Below, one piece after another: positions 1 to 11,265 of a stretch of 64,000 bases of DNA. The notes beneath the pieces were generated by a model. It was not told the origin of the DNA. It worked only from the letters and a program-made list of their open reading frames with translations, and did no database searches. The position numbers and the translations under genes were made by a program. Positions within the stretch are counted from its first letter, which is position 1. Each line of letters starts with the position of its first letter. Source of the stretch: Gerris lacustris (Eukaryota; Arthropoda; Insecta; Hemiptera; Gerridae); the NCBI GenBank assembly GCA_951217055.1, contig OX578280.1, positions 37,461,628 to 37,525,627 on the forward strand. The letters run 5' to 3'.

Positions 1-1415
1 TCTCTTCTATAAGATAATGTCGAGGTGACATATTTCACTAATCTCTTCCAGTCTTTACCATTTAGAATTTCTATGACTTCAGCTTGGTCCAATTTAAACT
101 TGCCTAGCCATAACGCTCTCCACTCTCCGAGAATTGGGCAACTCCCTAAGAAGTGTATAAGGTCTTCGGGCACCTTCATATTGCACAGTGCACACTGGTG
201 GATTTCTTCTTTCCTGTGAGGACCAAAATTTAAATTAAGCAAGCCTCCCCTTGTTCTAAATATTGTACAGGCATCGTAAAACGTTAACTTAGTTATGTAT
301 GAGGAAATATTATGACCCAACAAATTTTTGTATAAACCATGATAATTTGATTTTTGAGCCCTGCTTATAAAGGAATCTCTCAGGCTCTGCATCAAATTAG
401 TCAAAATGACCTCTTTTTGCTGTTTAAGAGCTGTAATGTTCGATATACTGTCAATCAGGAGAGTACCATACTTAGCATCTAGTTCTTGCCATTTTAGAAA
501 CCAGTTAATTCTCTGCTTTATTATTTGGTTCGCAAGAAAATTATTAAGACGTCCTGGTGGCAGAAGAAGGGTGTTAATTATATAATTAAGGTGCAATCGA
601 AGTACAGCTATGAAGGAAGGATCTAAGCTTGATTCTAAGTAGGCTATGTATGTGGGCGTGTTAAAAGGTAGCTGGAACAACTTTTTTATAAAGAAAATGT
701 CAAACTTTTCTATTTGCACGTAATGCGTGTGGCCCCAGATTTGGCCTCCATAAGTGAGGACAGATCTGCACACGGCGTTGAAAATCTTAAATTTGGCAGT
801 AATAGGAAGTTCCTTTTTCTTAAACATGTGTTGCCAGGTTGCGATTGCGAATTTACTTTGGGATAATTTCTCATTTAAGTGTTTGGAGTAAGATAGTTGG
901 GAGGTAAAGGTTACTCCAAGATATTTGTAGCTGTTAACAACCTCTATAGGTTTCCCGGCTAATTTCCATTTTTCGTTGTTCCCCACCTTACCTCCATTGC
1001 GGAAAATCACTATTTTCGATTTTTCCAAATTAATTTGAAGGTTCCACATCTTGGTGTATCGATAAAGATTGTTGATCATGTACTGCAGGGTCAACGAATC
1101 GTCAGCGAGTAGGGCAACGTCGTCTGCATAAGCCAGAGCTCTTATGTTTTTCCCCTCTATAGACAACCCCCCTCCAACCTCTTCGAAAAGATCATTAAGA
1201 TAAATTGAAAATAGATTTGGCGACAGGATGCATCCTTGCTTAACCCCTGATTCAGTCTTAAAAAAATCAGTACACCCTTGTTTATGCCATACAGCTGCCT
1301 CTGAATTTCGGTACAACGCCTGGATAATATTAATAAATTTGCTAGATATACCCACTTTGGAAAGCTTATAAAACAGAGCGTTTCGGTCGATGTGCCAGGC
1401 GCTTCTACCATTACT
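1..1415 (-). mobile_element. 5'-truncated LINE: reverse transcriptase ORF, open to window edge
   Basis: Reading the minus strand codon by codon from 1415 down to 1, I find no stop codon (about 471 codons). A stop lies just upstream at 1416-1418. The ORF runs off the left edge. The protein shows the order expected of a non-LTR reverse transcriptase: a KQGCILSPNLFSIYLND segment, the catalytic A-YADD box at about 1119-1133 (ALAYADDVALLADD), a YKYLGVTF segment, a TYGGQIWG segment, and near the end a CALC-(x9)-H-(x4)-C zinc-knuckle-like motif at about 136-194. This is the RT plus C-terminal region of a LINE. The 5' half (endonuclease, N-terminal RT) is missing, as in normal 5' truncation. The lack of stops suggests a recent insertion. 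The clade is not certain. Confidence 0.9.
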
Positions 1416-1419
1416 TTAA

Positions 1420-2180
1420 TACAGTTAAATTTCTAAACGAGATAAAAAAAACACTTTTTTTAATATAACTAACATACTTAGGAAAGAAAATCAATTTTAG
1501 CTCGTACCCACATATACACACTAACTCATACTAAATACGATTACTCCCTTTTCTTTTAGTAGTTTACCTCATCATATAAAATTTTTGAAAAAAGAAACAT
1601 ACTTAAGAGATATTTGATGGATTCTCGTCAGAGACCACGCAACCTAATAATCTATCTGAAACGTGTCAGGAAAATATCTGAAATGTGAATTATTCTGTCA
1701 TTCCCCACTCTCTTCTATATTTATTTAATGTTTAGGACACTGTACATTTTTGAAGAAGTTGCTTTGTTATTTCACTAATCAATTATTAAGTTAAGGTCTA
1801 CATACACTTGGTTTTTCTAAATTCGTCGAAACCTTTTAATGTTTTCTTTCTTCGAAAAAGTCTTTGAAACTAAATATATCCAGCGAACGTAATTCATAAT
1901 GGTTTTTTTTAATAATAATTTTAATTGAACGATATTATTTGCCCAGTGTGTAGAAAAAAAAATTGAACCTTGATCAGAATCTTTTTCATCTTTAACAATA
2001 AATTATATCTTAGTTAAAATTATTACATATTAACTGAATAGTAAATAAAAAAAATGTTTGATGTGATAAGAAAGTATTTTCTTTTTTTGTAATTCTTTCC
2101 TGGAAATGAAAAGGAAAAAAATCTTTAGTATTATAGTTTCAGGGGAAAAAATTATGAACAACAATGCTACAATACAAATT
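1420..2180. other. AT-rich stretch, nothing recognised
   Basis: Flank of the truncated LINE. No splice-consistent ORF, repeat or known element was seen. Confidence 0.5.
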
Positions 2181-2182
2181 GT

Positions 2183-2486
2183 ATCTAAGTACAAGGATCT
2201 TATATAAAGGGGATAGAGGGTTGAGGCAAAAAAGTGACCCCATGAAGATATGTAAAATATTAGCTCCAATGGGACAAATTACCTTCCTCTTGGTTATAGA
2301 TTACCAAGAATTTGTTTATAGTGTCAGGTTATAACCTGTTAAAAAAGGTAATTTGTCCCAGTTCAAAGGTCGTGGAGCATGCGCAGTAAGATTTTTTCTC
2401 CAATTTCTCTTACCTTCATGGGGTCACTTTTTTGCCTTAAACCCCTTCTTAACATTACATCCGCTTTATATAAGATCCTTGTCTAA
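2183..2486. mobile_element. MITE-like palindromic element
   Basis: Nested inverted repeats: CTAAGTA.AAGGATCTTATATAAAG near 2183-2212 pairs with its complement near 2459-2486; a 23-bp arm at about 2223-2246 (GGCAAAAAAGTGACCCCATG) pairs with 2416-2438; GGGACAAATTACCTT at 2271 pairs with 2346-2360. The whole unit is about 300 bp and non-coding, as for a MITE or small foldback. Target duplication not resolved. Confidence 0.7.
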
Positions 2487-2515
2487 GTATGTATAAGGTT
2501 TCACTTTACTTATAT

Positions 2516-2955
2516 TTAATGTTTTTTCTGGAAGAAGATGCATGCTATTAAAATAAAAAACTCAATGCAAGGATTTTGAAACCAAAACAACGTACAATAG
2601 TACATTACGCGTCGAGTGCGGAAAGTGGCATTTTGCATGCGAGTGTGGAGTTTGCACCCGAGCGACAGCGAGGGTACTAAAACCACACGAGCAATGCAAA
2701 ATGCCGTTTTCGCACGAGTTGCGTACCGTACTTTATCTACGATTGTTAGATTTAAATAATAAATACAGAAAAAAATAAACTTGCTATATGTATGTTCGTA
2801 TCTCTCTCTTGATAAAGATGGCACTAATTCTTAGCCTACCTTCTTAACCTCTAACTAACTATGAGACGCGCATGCGGAATGAATACAAGTACGTAAAGAA
2901 TCACTTTCTACGCATCTAAACACAGTTACAATGTTTATATTTCGTAGATAAAACT
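2516..2955 (-). repeat. Dispersed repeat carrying a captured coding fragment, copy 1
   Basis: On the minus strand this matches 40568-41155 and 20585-21150. All share a leader around TTTAGATGCGTAGAAAGTGA, a GCGCATGCGC-type motif, an ORF piece (here RERYEHTYSKF) and a GCATGCAAAATGC tail rich in CGCTATCGCTCG-like inverted pieces. The coding piece is degraded here. Probably a non-autonomous element or a retrocopied gene fragment. Confidence 0.65.
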
Positions 2956-3345
2956 AATAACATCTCTTACCGTCAAACAAGAAAAACTCAAATATTAAAT
3001 ATCCTCATAAATATTTTATAAATAGATGTTTTATTAAATACAATTGATTTATTAATAATTCCTGTAGTTACTCTAATTTAATCTAAGTTACTAAATTCTA
3101 TATATCCCTGTTCCTCAAAATACTTTGAGTTTGATTTATTACTTTTAAGAAAGGATAAACAAAATCTAGAGTTTAGTTTTACAATAAAATGTTAACACTT
3201 AATATATGAGTATAAGATAATATAATAAATATTATCATACTTATTTATAATACAATAACATTATAATAAAAGTTATTGTTAGAATATTTTTAAGTTAATT
3301 AAATTTATTATTATTATACTTATTAAATTGGTATAAATTGTATCT
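2956..3345. other. AT-rich stretch, nothing recognised
   Basis: Very AT-rich, no ORF or repeat structure that I can support. Confidence 0.5.
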
Positions 3346-3346
3346 T

Positions 3347-3620
3347 AAGTCTTGTCCACACTAGTAGACATGTTGCGCGATTTTGGTCTCAGAGATATGT
3401 CTGGCTATTTGTCGATAGACATCGGCTAGACAAACGGCGTCTACGGTCTCGTTGCTGGACCAAAAATCGCATGTCTATGGTTTTCCATTCGAAATGGTAG
3501 ACACGGTGCAACGGTAGGAATGTACAAGTGTGCACTCTAGACCTAGACCATAGACGGTCTCAGCAGATGTCTATTAGACATGTTGCTCAACGTGTCTACT
3601 GGTGTGGACTAGGCTTTAGT
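3347..3620. mobile_element. MITE with about 30-bp terminal inverted repeats
   Basis: Left end TTGTCCACACTAGTAGACAT (from 3353) is complementary to the right end ...GTGTCTACTGGTGTGGACTA (to about 3612). The interior repeats AGACAT and GGTCTC motifs and is more GC-rich than its surroundings. A TA target duplication is possible but not clean. Confidence 0.7.
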
Positions 3621-3799
3621 GATATAAGTACTTGTCGTTTTCAATTCTTGAGTATTTGGATTTGTAAAGAAATAGAACTGAAGCAACCTATATGATAATA
3701 GATATAGAAACTGAAGAGCTTAAATTTTCTAGCCAGTATTTAAAATATGGCCTGCATTAAGAACACACTATATCAATATATTAAATATTAATGGTTTGA

Positions 3800-4240
3800 T
3801 GTATAACGTTTAATACAGGTTTATTCCAACCAAGCAGAGTACCGTCCGCGGGATCGTCACGAGCATGCGCAATGGATAAAAGTCCTTCCACCCTGACTTG
3901 TGACAGTGTTTCGCACCGTCCTCCAAACTGTTCCAACCTGCGCAGGGATCGTTTGCGAACCGTTTACTGTACGGTCCAAACGATCCGCTGACAATACCAA
4001 GTAATTGTTTGTATGAATGCGCAGTTGTGTCAATCGTCACAGCAAGGTTCCCTAACAGTTTTCTTTGAATGTTTTTAATACGGTGCGAATCACTATAGTC
4101 CTAAACCCGTTCCAACCTGACATGATTATATTACAGTGCAATCTTAGCGCATGCGTATAAAACCTGTCCTAAACCAGTCTCGAACGATCTGCAGGCCGAT
4201 ACAATAGGATGGTACAAATAGGAGGGGGGGGGGGGGAACA
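3800..4240. repeat. Probable non-coding repeat ending in a G tract
   Basis: GC-richer block with repeated TTCCAACCTG, CGATCCGC and GCATGCGC words in an AT-rich context, followed by a run of G near 4222-4236. The minus-strand frame at 3810-4040 shows no protein features. Likely a decayed DNA element; ends not defined. Confidence 0.4.
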
Positions 4241-4593
4241 AACCTTATAAGTGTTTCGTGTTACATGTTGAATGAGGAGTTAGATCGGTTAATATAACAA
4301 TTATTTCTTATAGAAGCAGTTGTTATTACTGATAAAGAATAAAATATAATTAAAAACAATTACACAAATCAAGGATTGTCAATACCATCTTAACTATAGG
4401 AGCCTACTTGTCTCTAAATGTGAAACTGAAATTCCTGATAAAAATTAGCAAAATGGTTCTACCAATATAACTCTCAGGTATGATAACCAAAATATTAAAA
4501 CATAAACATAAATGACGGTGTCATTGAAATTTTTTTTTTTTTACTTTTTTTAAGTTGATTATAAATAATCTCAGGAAAAAATAATGTCAGTAG

Positions 4594-5605
4594 AATGTAT
4601 TAAAACTATCAACAATGAATCAAACGCAAATAAATTTGGAAAAACTTGTTGAACCTGTACTTAAAGAAGGACAAAAATTCTTTGGTGATCTCCAAGAGGT
4701 AAAAGGGAGCTCATTATCTCTCTACATTATTAATTCTATTTAAGTATTACAAAAAAAAAAGAAAAAAAAAATAGTGTTATATATTAAGAAAATTATCTTT
4801 CGTGTTAGCTATTTATAAATTAACAATATAAAATAAGAAATAAACCATGACATCAATAACCAAAAGAATATCGTTTATATATTACCCTGGTTATAAATTA
4901 CCCTGGTAATTCAATAATTTACTCATTATGTATTGAAAGCCAAAGATTCTGGTTCGATTCCCGAATGCGGCAAGGGGGCCCCACGCTCGGTGTTCAACCA
5001 CATCACGAAATAAACAGGTAGCTATAGTTAAGAGAAGAAGCGTCTAGCAGGTGAATGCAGTGGTTAGAATACAGCTGATAGAGAAACACGCTAGCCCCGT
5101 GTTATCCATATTATGTATGGTTGAATAAGCCCTTGGGCAGGCCCACGCTACAACAGGTTGTAACCCCACAGTGTATTATTAATTATAAAGAAGTGCTCCT
5201 AACGATTAATATTTATTACTTAACTTTTCGTTTTAGATGAAAATGAGTTTAATGAAAATGAACTCCAAGACAACTCAGTGCAAGGAATTCAAAGCCACTT
5301 TAAAGAAAGTTGAAGCCATCGTTCAGAAAATGAATCTCCCATTGTACAAAACTTCGCTCAAAATCAAACAAGACATCTCAGATATACATGAGGAATGCTC
5401 AAAAACCAATGACACCCTTTTTGATAAAATGCAGTGTGAACAACAACACTCTAGTACTATAATAAAGGATATGCAAGCCATGCAGCCCATTATTGTCAAC
5501 AACATGAAGGAGATTGGAAACCTTTCTAAGACTGTAACCGATCACTTCCAGCAATGTTTGGATAGTCAACTTATAAGTGCTACTAAATCACAGAACAACA
5601 CTTAA
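4594..5605 (+). CDS. Gene A: small secreted-type helical protein, first exon not found
   Basis: Member of the A-D family. A second exon at about 4594-4698 contains LVEPVLKEGQKFFGDLQE, aligning with the LVEPVLKEG stretch of gene C and the VLREGQ stretch of B and D. It ends at GAG/GTAAAA in phase 0. The last exon is 5237-5605, after the acceptor TTTTAG, and encodes 122 residues starting MKMSLMKMNSK. The family cysteines are kept (TTQCKEF, EECSK, MQCEQQ, FQQCLD), as is the TSLKIKQDI core. AATAAA follows at 5745. No signal-peptide exon or TATA/initiator like that of B-D was seen upstream. The acceptor for exon 2 (…AGTAG at 4593) is weak, and an in-frame stop lies directly upstream. So A is either a decayed copy with an intact last exon or has an unrecognised first exon. 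Function unknown. Confidence 0.6.
4930..5190 (+). repeat. tRNA-derived SINE-like insert in gene A intron
   Basis: Contains GGTTCGATTCCCGAA at about 4952-4966, a good Pol III B box, then GC-richer non-coding sequence with GTGGTTAGAATACAGC. No cloverleaf can be drawn, so it is not a tRNA gene. Probably a SINE or a piece of one. Confidence 0.4.
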
Positions 5606-5744
5606 GAGGAACCAAAAGAAGCATTTTGTACATAAAAACCTTTAAAACGATTCTCAAGAAAAACTACTTTTTTCATCCCTTTATTAATGTAGGTTACTTA
5701 CCAATTAAATGAGAACTTGTCTTACTTAATGTAGTTTAATCACC

Positions 5745-5750
5745 AAATAA
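5745..5750 (+). terminator. Poly(A) signal of gene A
   Basis: AATAAA about 140 bp after the gene A stop. Confidence 0.6.
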
Positions 5751-5764
5751 AATTAGTAAAAAAA

Positions 5765-5945
5765 GGATTTTTTTTTTATTTATATACCTACCAATTAATT
5801 AATTACATTTTTATTTTATTTTAATTGCTTAATTTTTTTAATATTTAATTAATCCATTCATTTTTAAAAAGATAATTAATTAAATTGAAAAATTAATTTA
5901 TTAATTAATTAATTAAATTTAATTAATTAATTAATTTGTTAAAAT
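5765..5945. repeat. TTAATTAA low-complexity tract
   Basis: Simple AT sequence dominated by TTAATTAATT words; self-complementary over most of its length. Confidence 0.85.
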
Positions 5946-6099
5946 GTTTTTGTCTTGGTAGAGAGTCTATATGAGCCAAGTTTCAGCTTGATTGGATAAG
6001 TGGAAGAGGGTTAACTAGCCTTCCAAAGATTTTGACGTCAGGCACCCAGGCACAAAAGTGAAGTTAATATAAAGGGTTTAAAAAGTTACACTTTTAAGA

Positions 6100-7010
6100 A
6101 ACAAAATGTGCACAATCATCCTTTACTATCTTTGGTATGCACATATTTGGTTCTTTTAGGGGTAAAATTGCCGCTATTTTGGAAACATGATTTATTGTTG
6201 GGAACCAAATTTCACTACCTTTCAAATGGTACCCAACTTCGAATTTCAAATCACAAAAGTTTTGGGGCTCCCGAGTTACGGCCCCCTAAAATTTTTAAAT
6301 TTTAACTTTTTTATCAACTCCCGGAAATATCATGGGACCACAGAGATGCATATTTTAGTATTTTTAGGACTTGTCCTAATGGGGTAGCGAGGGGGGACTT
6401 TTTTTGTGTTATGTTTTAATTTATAGGGGGGGGGGGGTAAAATGGCCGCCATTTTGGAAACACGATATATTTTTGTGAACCAAATTTCAATACCTTTAAA
6501 ATGACACCCAATTTTGATTTTTCAAATAATACAAATTTTGGAGCTCCATAGTTACGGGCCCCAGAATTTCTAAAATAATACTTTTTTTATATAAACTCCC
6601 GGAAATTTCATTGGACCACAGAGGTATATATTTGTGTATTTTTGCCTTTTTTTAGGACCTATCCTAATGGGGTAGTGCAGGAGGGTACATTTTGGGTTTG
6701 TTTTAATTTTTTGGGGGGTAAAATGGCCGTCATTTTGGAAACGCGATATATATTTTTAATCTACATTTCAATACCTTTGAAATGATACCTAACTTGAAAA
6801 TTACAAAAAATATCAAATATTACGATCTATTCGCAATTCGAGTGTAAATCGGTAATAGTTTTTCTTTTTGGGCAAAAAAGTTTAACTTGTATACTAAATT
6901 TCAAGTCTATAGCTTCAGTAGGTTGGGAGATATACTTCTAGATGCCACGGAAGGAGGGACGAACTACCAAAAGCACAAGGGTTTCTAAGACCACCTCGAA
7001 ACCCTAAAAA
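6100..7010 (+). repeat. Dispersed element with three internal tandem units, copy 1
   Basis: Three units of about 265-285 bp, each with GGTAAAATGGCCGCCATTTT or a variant (at about 6161, 6430, 6716) followed by ATACCTTT.AAATG and CTCCCGGAAAT motifs. The unique end at about 6790-7010 contains TTTGGGCAAAAAAGTTTAAC and GGGACGAACTACC. The same element, inverted, is at 33535-34450. Short ORFs here are frame accidents. Non-autonomous element of unknown class. Confidence 0.75.
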
Positions 7011-7650
7011 CGAAGTAGGTTAATAAAAAGTTATTTTTATCTTGTAATTAAAATGTTAACTTTTTATAAAAGCCGAAGTTATGTAACGTTGGTCTCATCT
7101 CATCCCTGGATTAATTTGTCATAAAAGGAAGCTAACTATTCCATATTTCAAGGTTCTAATGTGATTTTTTCCGAAGATATCGTCAAGTCAAATATAAGTG
7201 GCTGCCATCTTGAATCAAGACGGTGGAAAAAGACTTCTTACCGAACACCTAGGAGGTAAGAGGAACGTACCAAGAAAACGTCATGACCCTAGTGTAGCCT
7301 TGTGAAAAAGGGAATTCTATGTCGAATAAATCCAATAAAGCAGAAGAAAAAAGTCCCCATCGATATCGTGCCGCCGGCTTCACAAACATTCAAGATCGAA
7401 GGTCACGTTTTTTTCGCTAATATCTCCCTTTAAAAATCAAGATCTAGTTGTATCTCTACAAATTTACATTTTTTTTACGTTTAAACAACTGCTACACGGT
7501 ATACTCCCCAAAAGAGAAACTGCTGCATAGAAAAAACCCGCAACAACGTATCCGTTTCCAATCCACCTTCAAGTTCGCTGATCTCGTGAGACCGAGAAAG
7601 CATTTTTTTACTTAGTTTTTCCGTTAGGCCTAAACCATTTTCATAAAATG
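7010..7650. other. No gene recognised
   Basis: Contains the minus-strand frame 7481-7693, which has no family features. Some text (GACGTTTTC, AAGATCGAAGGTC) looks repeat-like but I cannot assign it. Confidence 0.4.
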
Positions 7651-8132
7651 ATGTGTAGAGTGTATACCTAGGTGCATAAATAAATATATCCAAATAATTA
7701 AAGTAGCAATTAATTTTTATTTTTTAATAAATATTGTATGGAGGCGCATGAACCGGACTACATCAAAATTTAAACATAATTTAATGTATTACGTTAACGT
7801 TAATTTACCCTTTAAGCTAGTTAATTTTGATGTTTCAAAATATAAATATATATTTCTTTTTTAATGTTTAAAAATGGTACAATGCTCAACTAATGTTTTT
7901 AAAATTAAAAAAAGTGGGCAAGTTAGAGATTAAAAACAAATAAAATGTATACAAAAAAAAATTAACTAAATAAATAATAATAGGAGAGGTCAAAATTTCG
8001 AATTAAAAAATGTATTAAGAAAAAAAAATTGAACAATAATAAAATAAGCGAAAAATATATATATATATAATTAATAAAAATTAAGTAGCCTAAATGTAAA
8101 ACTAGTGCTAACATAGAACATTATTTTAAATG

Positions 8133-8208
8133 AAATTATAATTATCATTAACTACGGGAGACATACAGAGAAAAATATATCTCCCGTAGTTAATGATAAT
8201 TATAATTT
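8133..8208. repeat. Perfect 29-bp inverted repeat, 18-bp loop
   Basis: 8133-8161 and 8180-8208 are exact reverse complements (core ATTAACTACGGGAGA). Outside them another 8 or so bp pair after a single mismatch. The second copy of the duplication lacks it, so it postdates the duplication or was replaced there. Confidence 0.9.
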
Positions 8209-8271
8209 GATTTAAATTAAAATTTAATCTTTCCGTAGTAACAATACTACCTAAAACTTAAAAACTAGAAT

Positions 8272-9200
8272 TTAGAAAATTATGTTTACATCATGCTTAC
8301 GTAAATTTCCTCTCGTTCTCACGAGATCAGCGATCTCAAAGTTGTCATGGAAACGAAAAAATGTTGTTGCAGCTTTTGTGAATGCAATAGATGCTTCATT
8401 TGGAGGCGTATATTGAAAAAAACTGTTGCTCGAACGTATGAAAGTTAATTTGAAGAAAATAATTAGGTTTACAGCTTTTATACAGCTATAATTTCCATCC
8501 AACAAAGAAACAGTTCCATCCAACAAAGAAACAGCGAGATATTAGTGAAAAACCATTTTTTGTGACCTTTGGCCTTGAATACTTATGGAACCCGGCACGT
8601 ATCAATAAGGGACCTTTTACATCCTTCTTATAATGCATACAGAAAGGATTTATTCAACATAGGGTCTCTTATTTTGTCTTATATCACTGGACTAAAAGTT
8701 CTTTCAGAGATATTGTGAAAAGCCAGAAACTAAGTATTTAGATTTTAATATTATATAGATTAACAATTATTTCATCTCCTTAGTAAATGTTTCTGCGATA
8801 AACCTGAATTAATAACAATTGAGATAACAAGATTTTACTCTCCAGGGCACTTGACAGTCATCGAGATAATACATTAAATGTATACCAAGAAAAATATTTT
8901 AACGAAAAGCTAATCGACCGATTATAGCAATTTTTGTAATTTTCTCGTACAATCATATTATAATAATATTTGAAGAAAAAAAATCACTTACTACATAATT
9001 TTTCTAGGTATTTTTACATCTTAAATGTTTATTTATTAATTATAAAAGATAAAATTAATGCAACTCAAAAGTAATTATACGGAAACAGCTTCAGTTTCAC
9101 CTTATAATAAAGATAATTTTATTATATATTAAAATATGATCAGCAGCATAGATAGTAGAGATAAGGATTTTTTTGTTGTTTAAGTCTTGTCTACATAAAG
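8272..9200. other. Upstream region of gene B, no gene recognised
   Basis: AT-rich. From about 8690 it matches the upstream region of gene D. The minus-strand frame 8272-8526 is not conserved in the other copy and is not supported as a gene. Confidence 0.5.
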
Positions 9201-9219
9201 GTAAACAGGGTAGCTAAGG

Positions 9220-9256
9220 TATATAAAGACAAAGTTGAGAGTAAGGTAGTACAGTT
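9220..9256 (+). promoter_or_regulatory. Core promoter of gene B (TATA + initiator)
   Basis: TATATAAA at 9220-9227 and ACAGTTCTCC at 9251, 31 bp apart. The same layout precedes genes C and D, with the same leader CAGTTCTCCTC.GAGATA. Transcription probably starts at 9251-9252, giving a leader of about 35 nt before the ATG. Confidence 0.8.
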
Positions 9257-9285
9257 CTCCTCTGAGATACACAAACATCATAATC

Positions 9286-11074
9286 ATGAAATACTTGGTC
9301 ATCCTTCTTTTCATTGCTGTCTCCTCTTTTCAGGTAAGATAAAATATAAATAATTATTTAATAGAATACATCCCTTAGAGTTATATTACCAAATGTTGGT
9401 TATAAAAATACAAAAATAACAAAATAACATTGATATTTAAGTTTAATAAGATAGTTAAGAATAAACAATAATTATATTTAACATTAATAAACTCTGAATT
9501 TTAAACTTTAACCTTTGTACAAACTTAAGTTTTTATTTAACCTACTTCCCTTAAGAATTCTATAAACAATTAAATATACAAAGTTGTACCTACGTATGGT
9601 TCATCTAAAAATGTATAAAACTAATTGAAAAGTACATCGTTTAAAAACTGAAACGTGTAGCACTAGCGCGTATTATTTGTTTCATACTGTGTTTTATCTA
9701 CCTTTATTTTCTTTCGAAAAAATTAATTATTATTAGTCTTTACTACTTCTAGTACGATCAAATATCTCGAAGTCGAAAGAAGAAGGGAGCTTGCTTTTTA
9801 AAGAAAAAAAAAACAAGAAAAAAAAAACAAAAAAACATTATTTAAATACTTAAATATTTACTATATGTTTGGAAATAAACAAATCCTTTTGTTTTATACT
9901 TTTCAAGTTTGATTTAGTAGAGTGAGTAAGTGAATTCTAAAACCCATCCTCAAAAAATTCAATAGAGATAATTAGGATTTTTCTTTTTAAACATTTGTAT
10001 TCTTTATTTTCGTTTATCCTATTTCAGGGGATTTCAGGAGATGAGGGTATAGTCGAAAAGGAATTTGCTAAGCTAAAGGGAGAAGCTGAGATAATGCTGG
10101 ATAAATTTATCCAACCTGTTCTTAGAGAAGGCCAGCACATCATTGAGGAACTACAAAGGGTAAATACTACTGTTCTATATACTTACGAAAATTTTATATA
10201 TATAGATTATTCAATATACTAATTACACCACTAATTTTTTTTTTAAATAAGAGCAACATTATTAATAGAATAAAGTAAGGGATAAGTAGGGTAATAAGTA
10301 AGTAAAGTAAGGGCAAGGCGAATGTTAACTCCACAATTTTATTACATAAAGCCATCGCTCAAGGACCGGCGTATCTTCAGTGATTGTTAAAAGTCATAAA
10401 TTGAATTTTAATGATCAGGTTAGTGAGCTCTAACAAAACAATCAACAATAAACAATAAACAATAAAACACAAGGCTTATAGAGTAAAACAATAATAAAGC
10501 TTTGATGTAATAAATTTATCAATTCAACTTTGGAAGTTAGTCTTTTACTTCTAACTCAATGTCTACTTTTGTATTTACGGTGTTCGTAAATAACATAATT
10601 AGTAAAAAAAAAACAGCATACAAATATAAAATCAATTGATAATGTATTATATTTTGATTCTAGATGAAATCGCGCATTGCCAAGCTGAACCCAAACACAA
10701 CTCAATGTGAGGAATTTGAAGCTACTGTAAAGAAAGTAACAGATGAAGACCAGAACATCATGATAACCATAATTCAAACATCTCTTAAAATCAAACAAGA
10801 CATCCTCAACATCGAATCTGAATGCGCAAAGAACGGAACTCTTGTTGATTTCATTAAATGCATCAAACAAAACATGGGGACCGTCATCCAAGAAATCAAA
10901 AACCTCAAACCAATCATAATCAAGGATTTGGAACTCATCAAAAGTCTTTCTAAGACCCTTAGAAGTGACTTTATCCAGTGCTTGAAAAGTCAAGTTATTA
11001 CTACTGCTAAACCAGACATCACAACAACTCAAGCACCAACTGTACCAACAACTGCAAAAGTACCAAAAGTGTAG
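9286..11074 (+). CDS. Gene B: small secreted helical protein with Thr/Pro-rich tail
   Basis: Three exons, 9286-9333, 10028-10159 and 10664-11074, all joined in phase 0 through good GT/AG sites (CAG/GTAAGA, AGG/GTAAAT, TTCAG, TTCTAG). Product about 196 residues. Exon 1 is a signal peptide, MKYLVILLFIAVSSFQ. Exon 2 gives a charged helix (EGIVEKEFAKLKGEAEIML…VLREGQHIIEELQR). Exon 3 adds helices with four cysteines (TTQCEEF, ESECAK, IKCIKQ, FIQCLK), NTT and NGT glycosylation sequons, and a tail rich in Thr and Pro (TTTQAPTVPTT) that could carry O-glycans. I do not recognise the family; a helical secreted protein or ligand binder is possible. AATAAA is at 11126. Gene D is a close duplicate; C is a more distant paralogue. 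Confidence 0.88.
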
Positions 11075-11125
11075 CTAATTTAACTTGTATTCACTCGGTT
11101 TTCTGTATTTAATATATATAAATCA

Positions 11126-11131
11126 AATAAA
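11126..11131 (+). terminator. Poly(A) signal of gene B
   Basis: AATAAA 52 bp after the stop codon; conserved in gene D. Confidence 0.7.
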
Positions 11132-11265
11132 TAATTATATCATATTATGAGTTTTTTAATATTTATCAGCATGAGCTACGTATGAATTGTCTACTACCTA
11201 CCTATCTTCAAGTAGTATACTCGTATTAACTAAGATTACTTCCTTTTAGAAGATTTCCTCTACCC

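Larger units (their letters stand above)
7650..11265 (+). repeat. Segmental duplication, copy 1 (contains gene B)
   Basis: Collinear with 18715-23755: matching blocks at 7660/18722 (GTGTATACCTAGGT), 7750/18800 (GGCGCATGA.CCGGA), 8690/21165, then the whole gene with promoter, introns and 3' flank to about 11265. The homology ends near ACCTACCTATCTTCAAGTAG. Copy 2 carries two extra insertions that copy 1 lacks; copy 1 has its own sequence at about 8130-8690. Confidence 0.85.

Noticed and set aside
1157..1411. 84-codon minus-strand frame MVEAPGTSTETL…
   Set aside because: Out of frame with the LINE reverse transcriptase, which is open across the same stretch.
4945..5000. tRNA gene at the GGTTCGATTCC box
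   Set aside because: No acceptor, D or anticodon stems can be paired around it; better explained as a SINE.
10556..11032. 158-codon minus-strand frame opposite gene B exon 3
   Set aside because: Exact antisense of the spliced exon. The same frame appears opposite gene D (23096-23596) only because the sense exons are nearly identical. No splice or promoter context.
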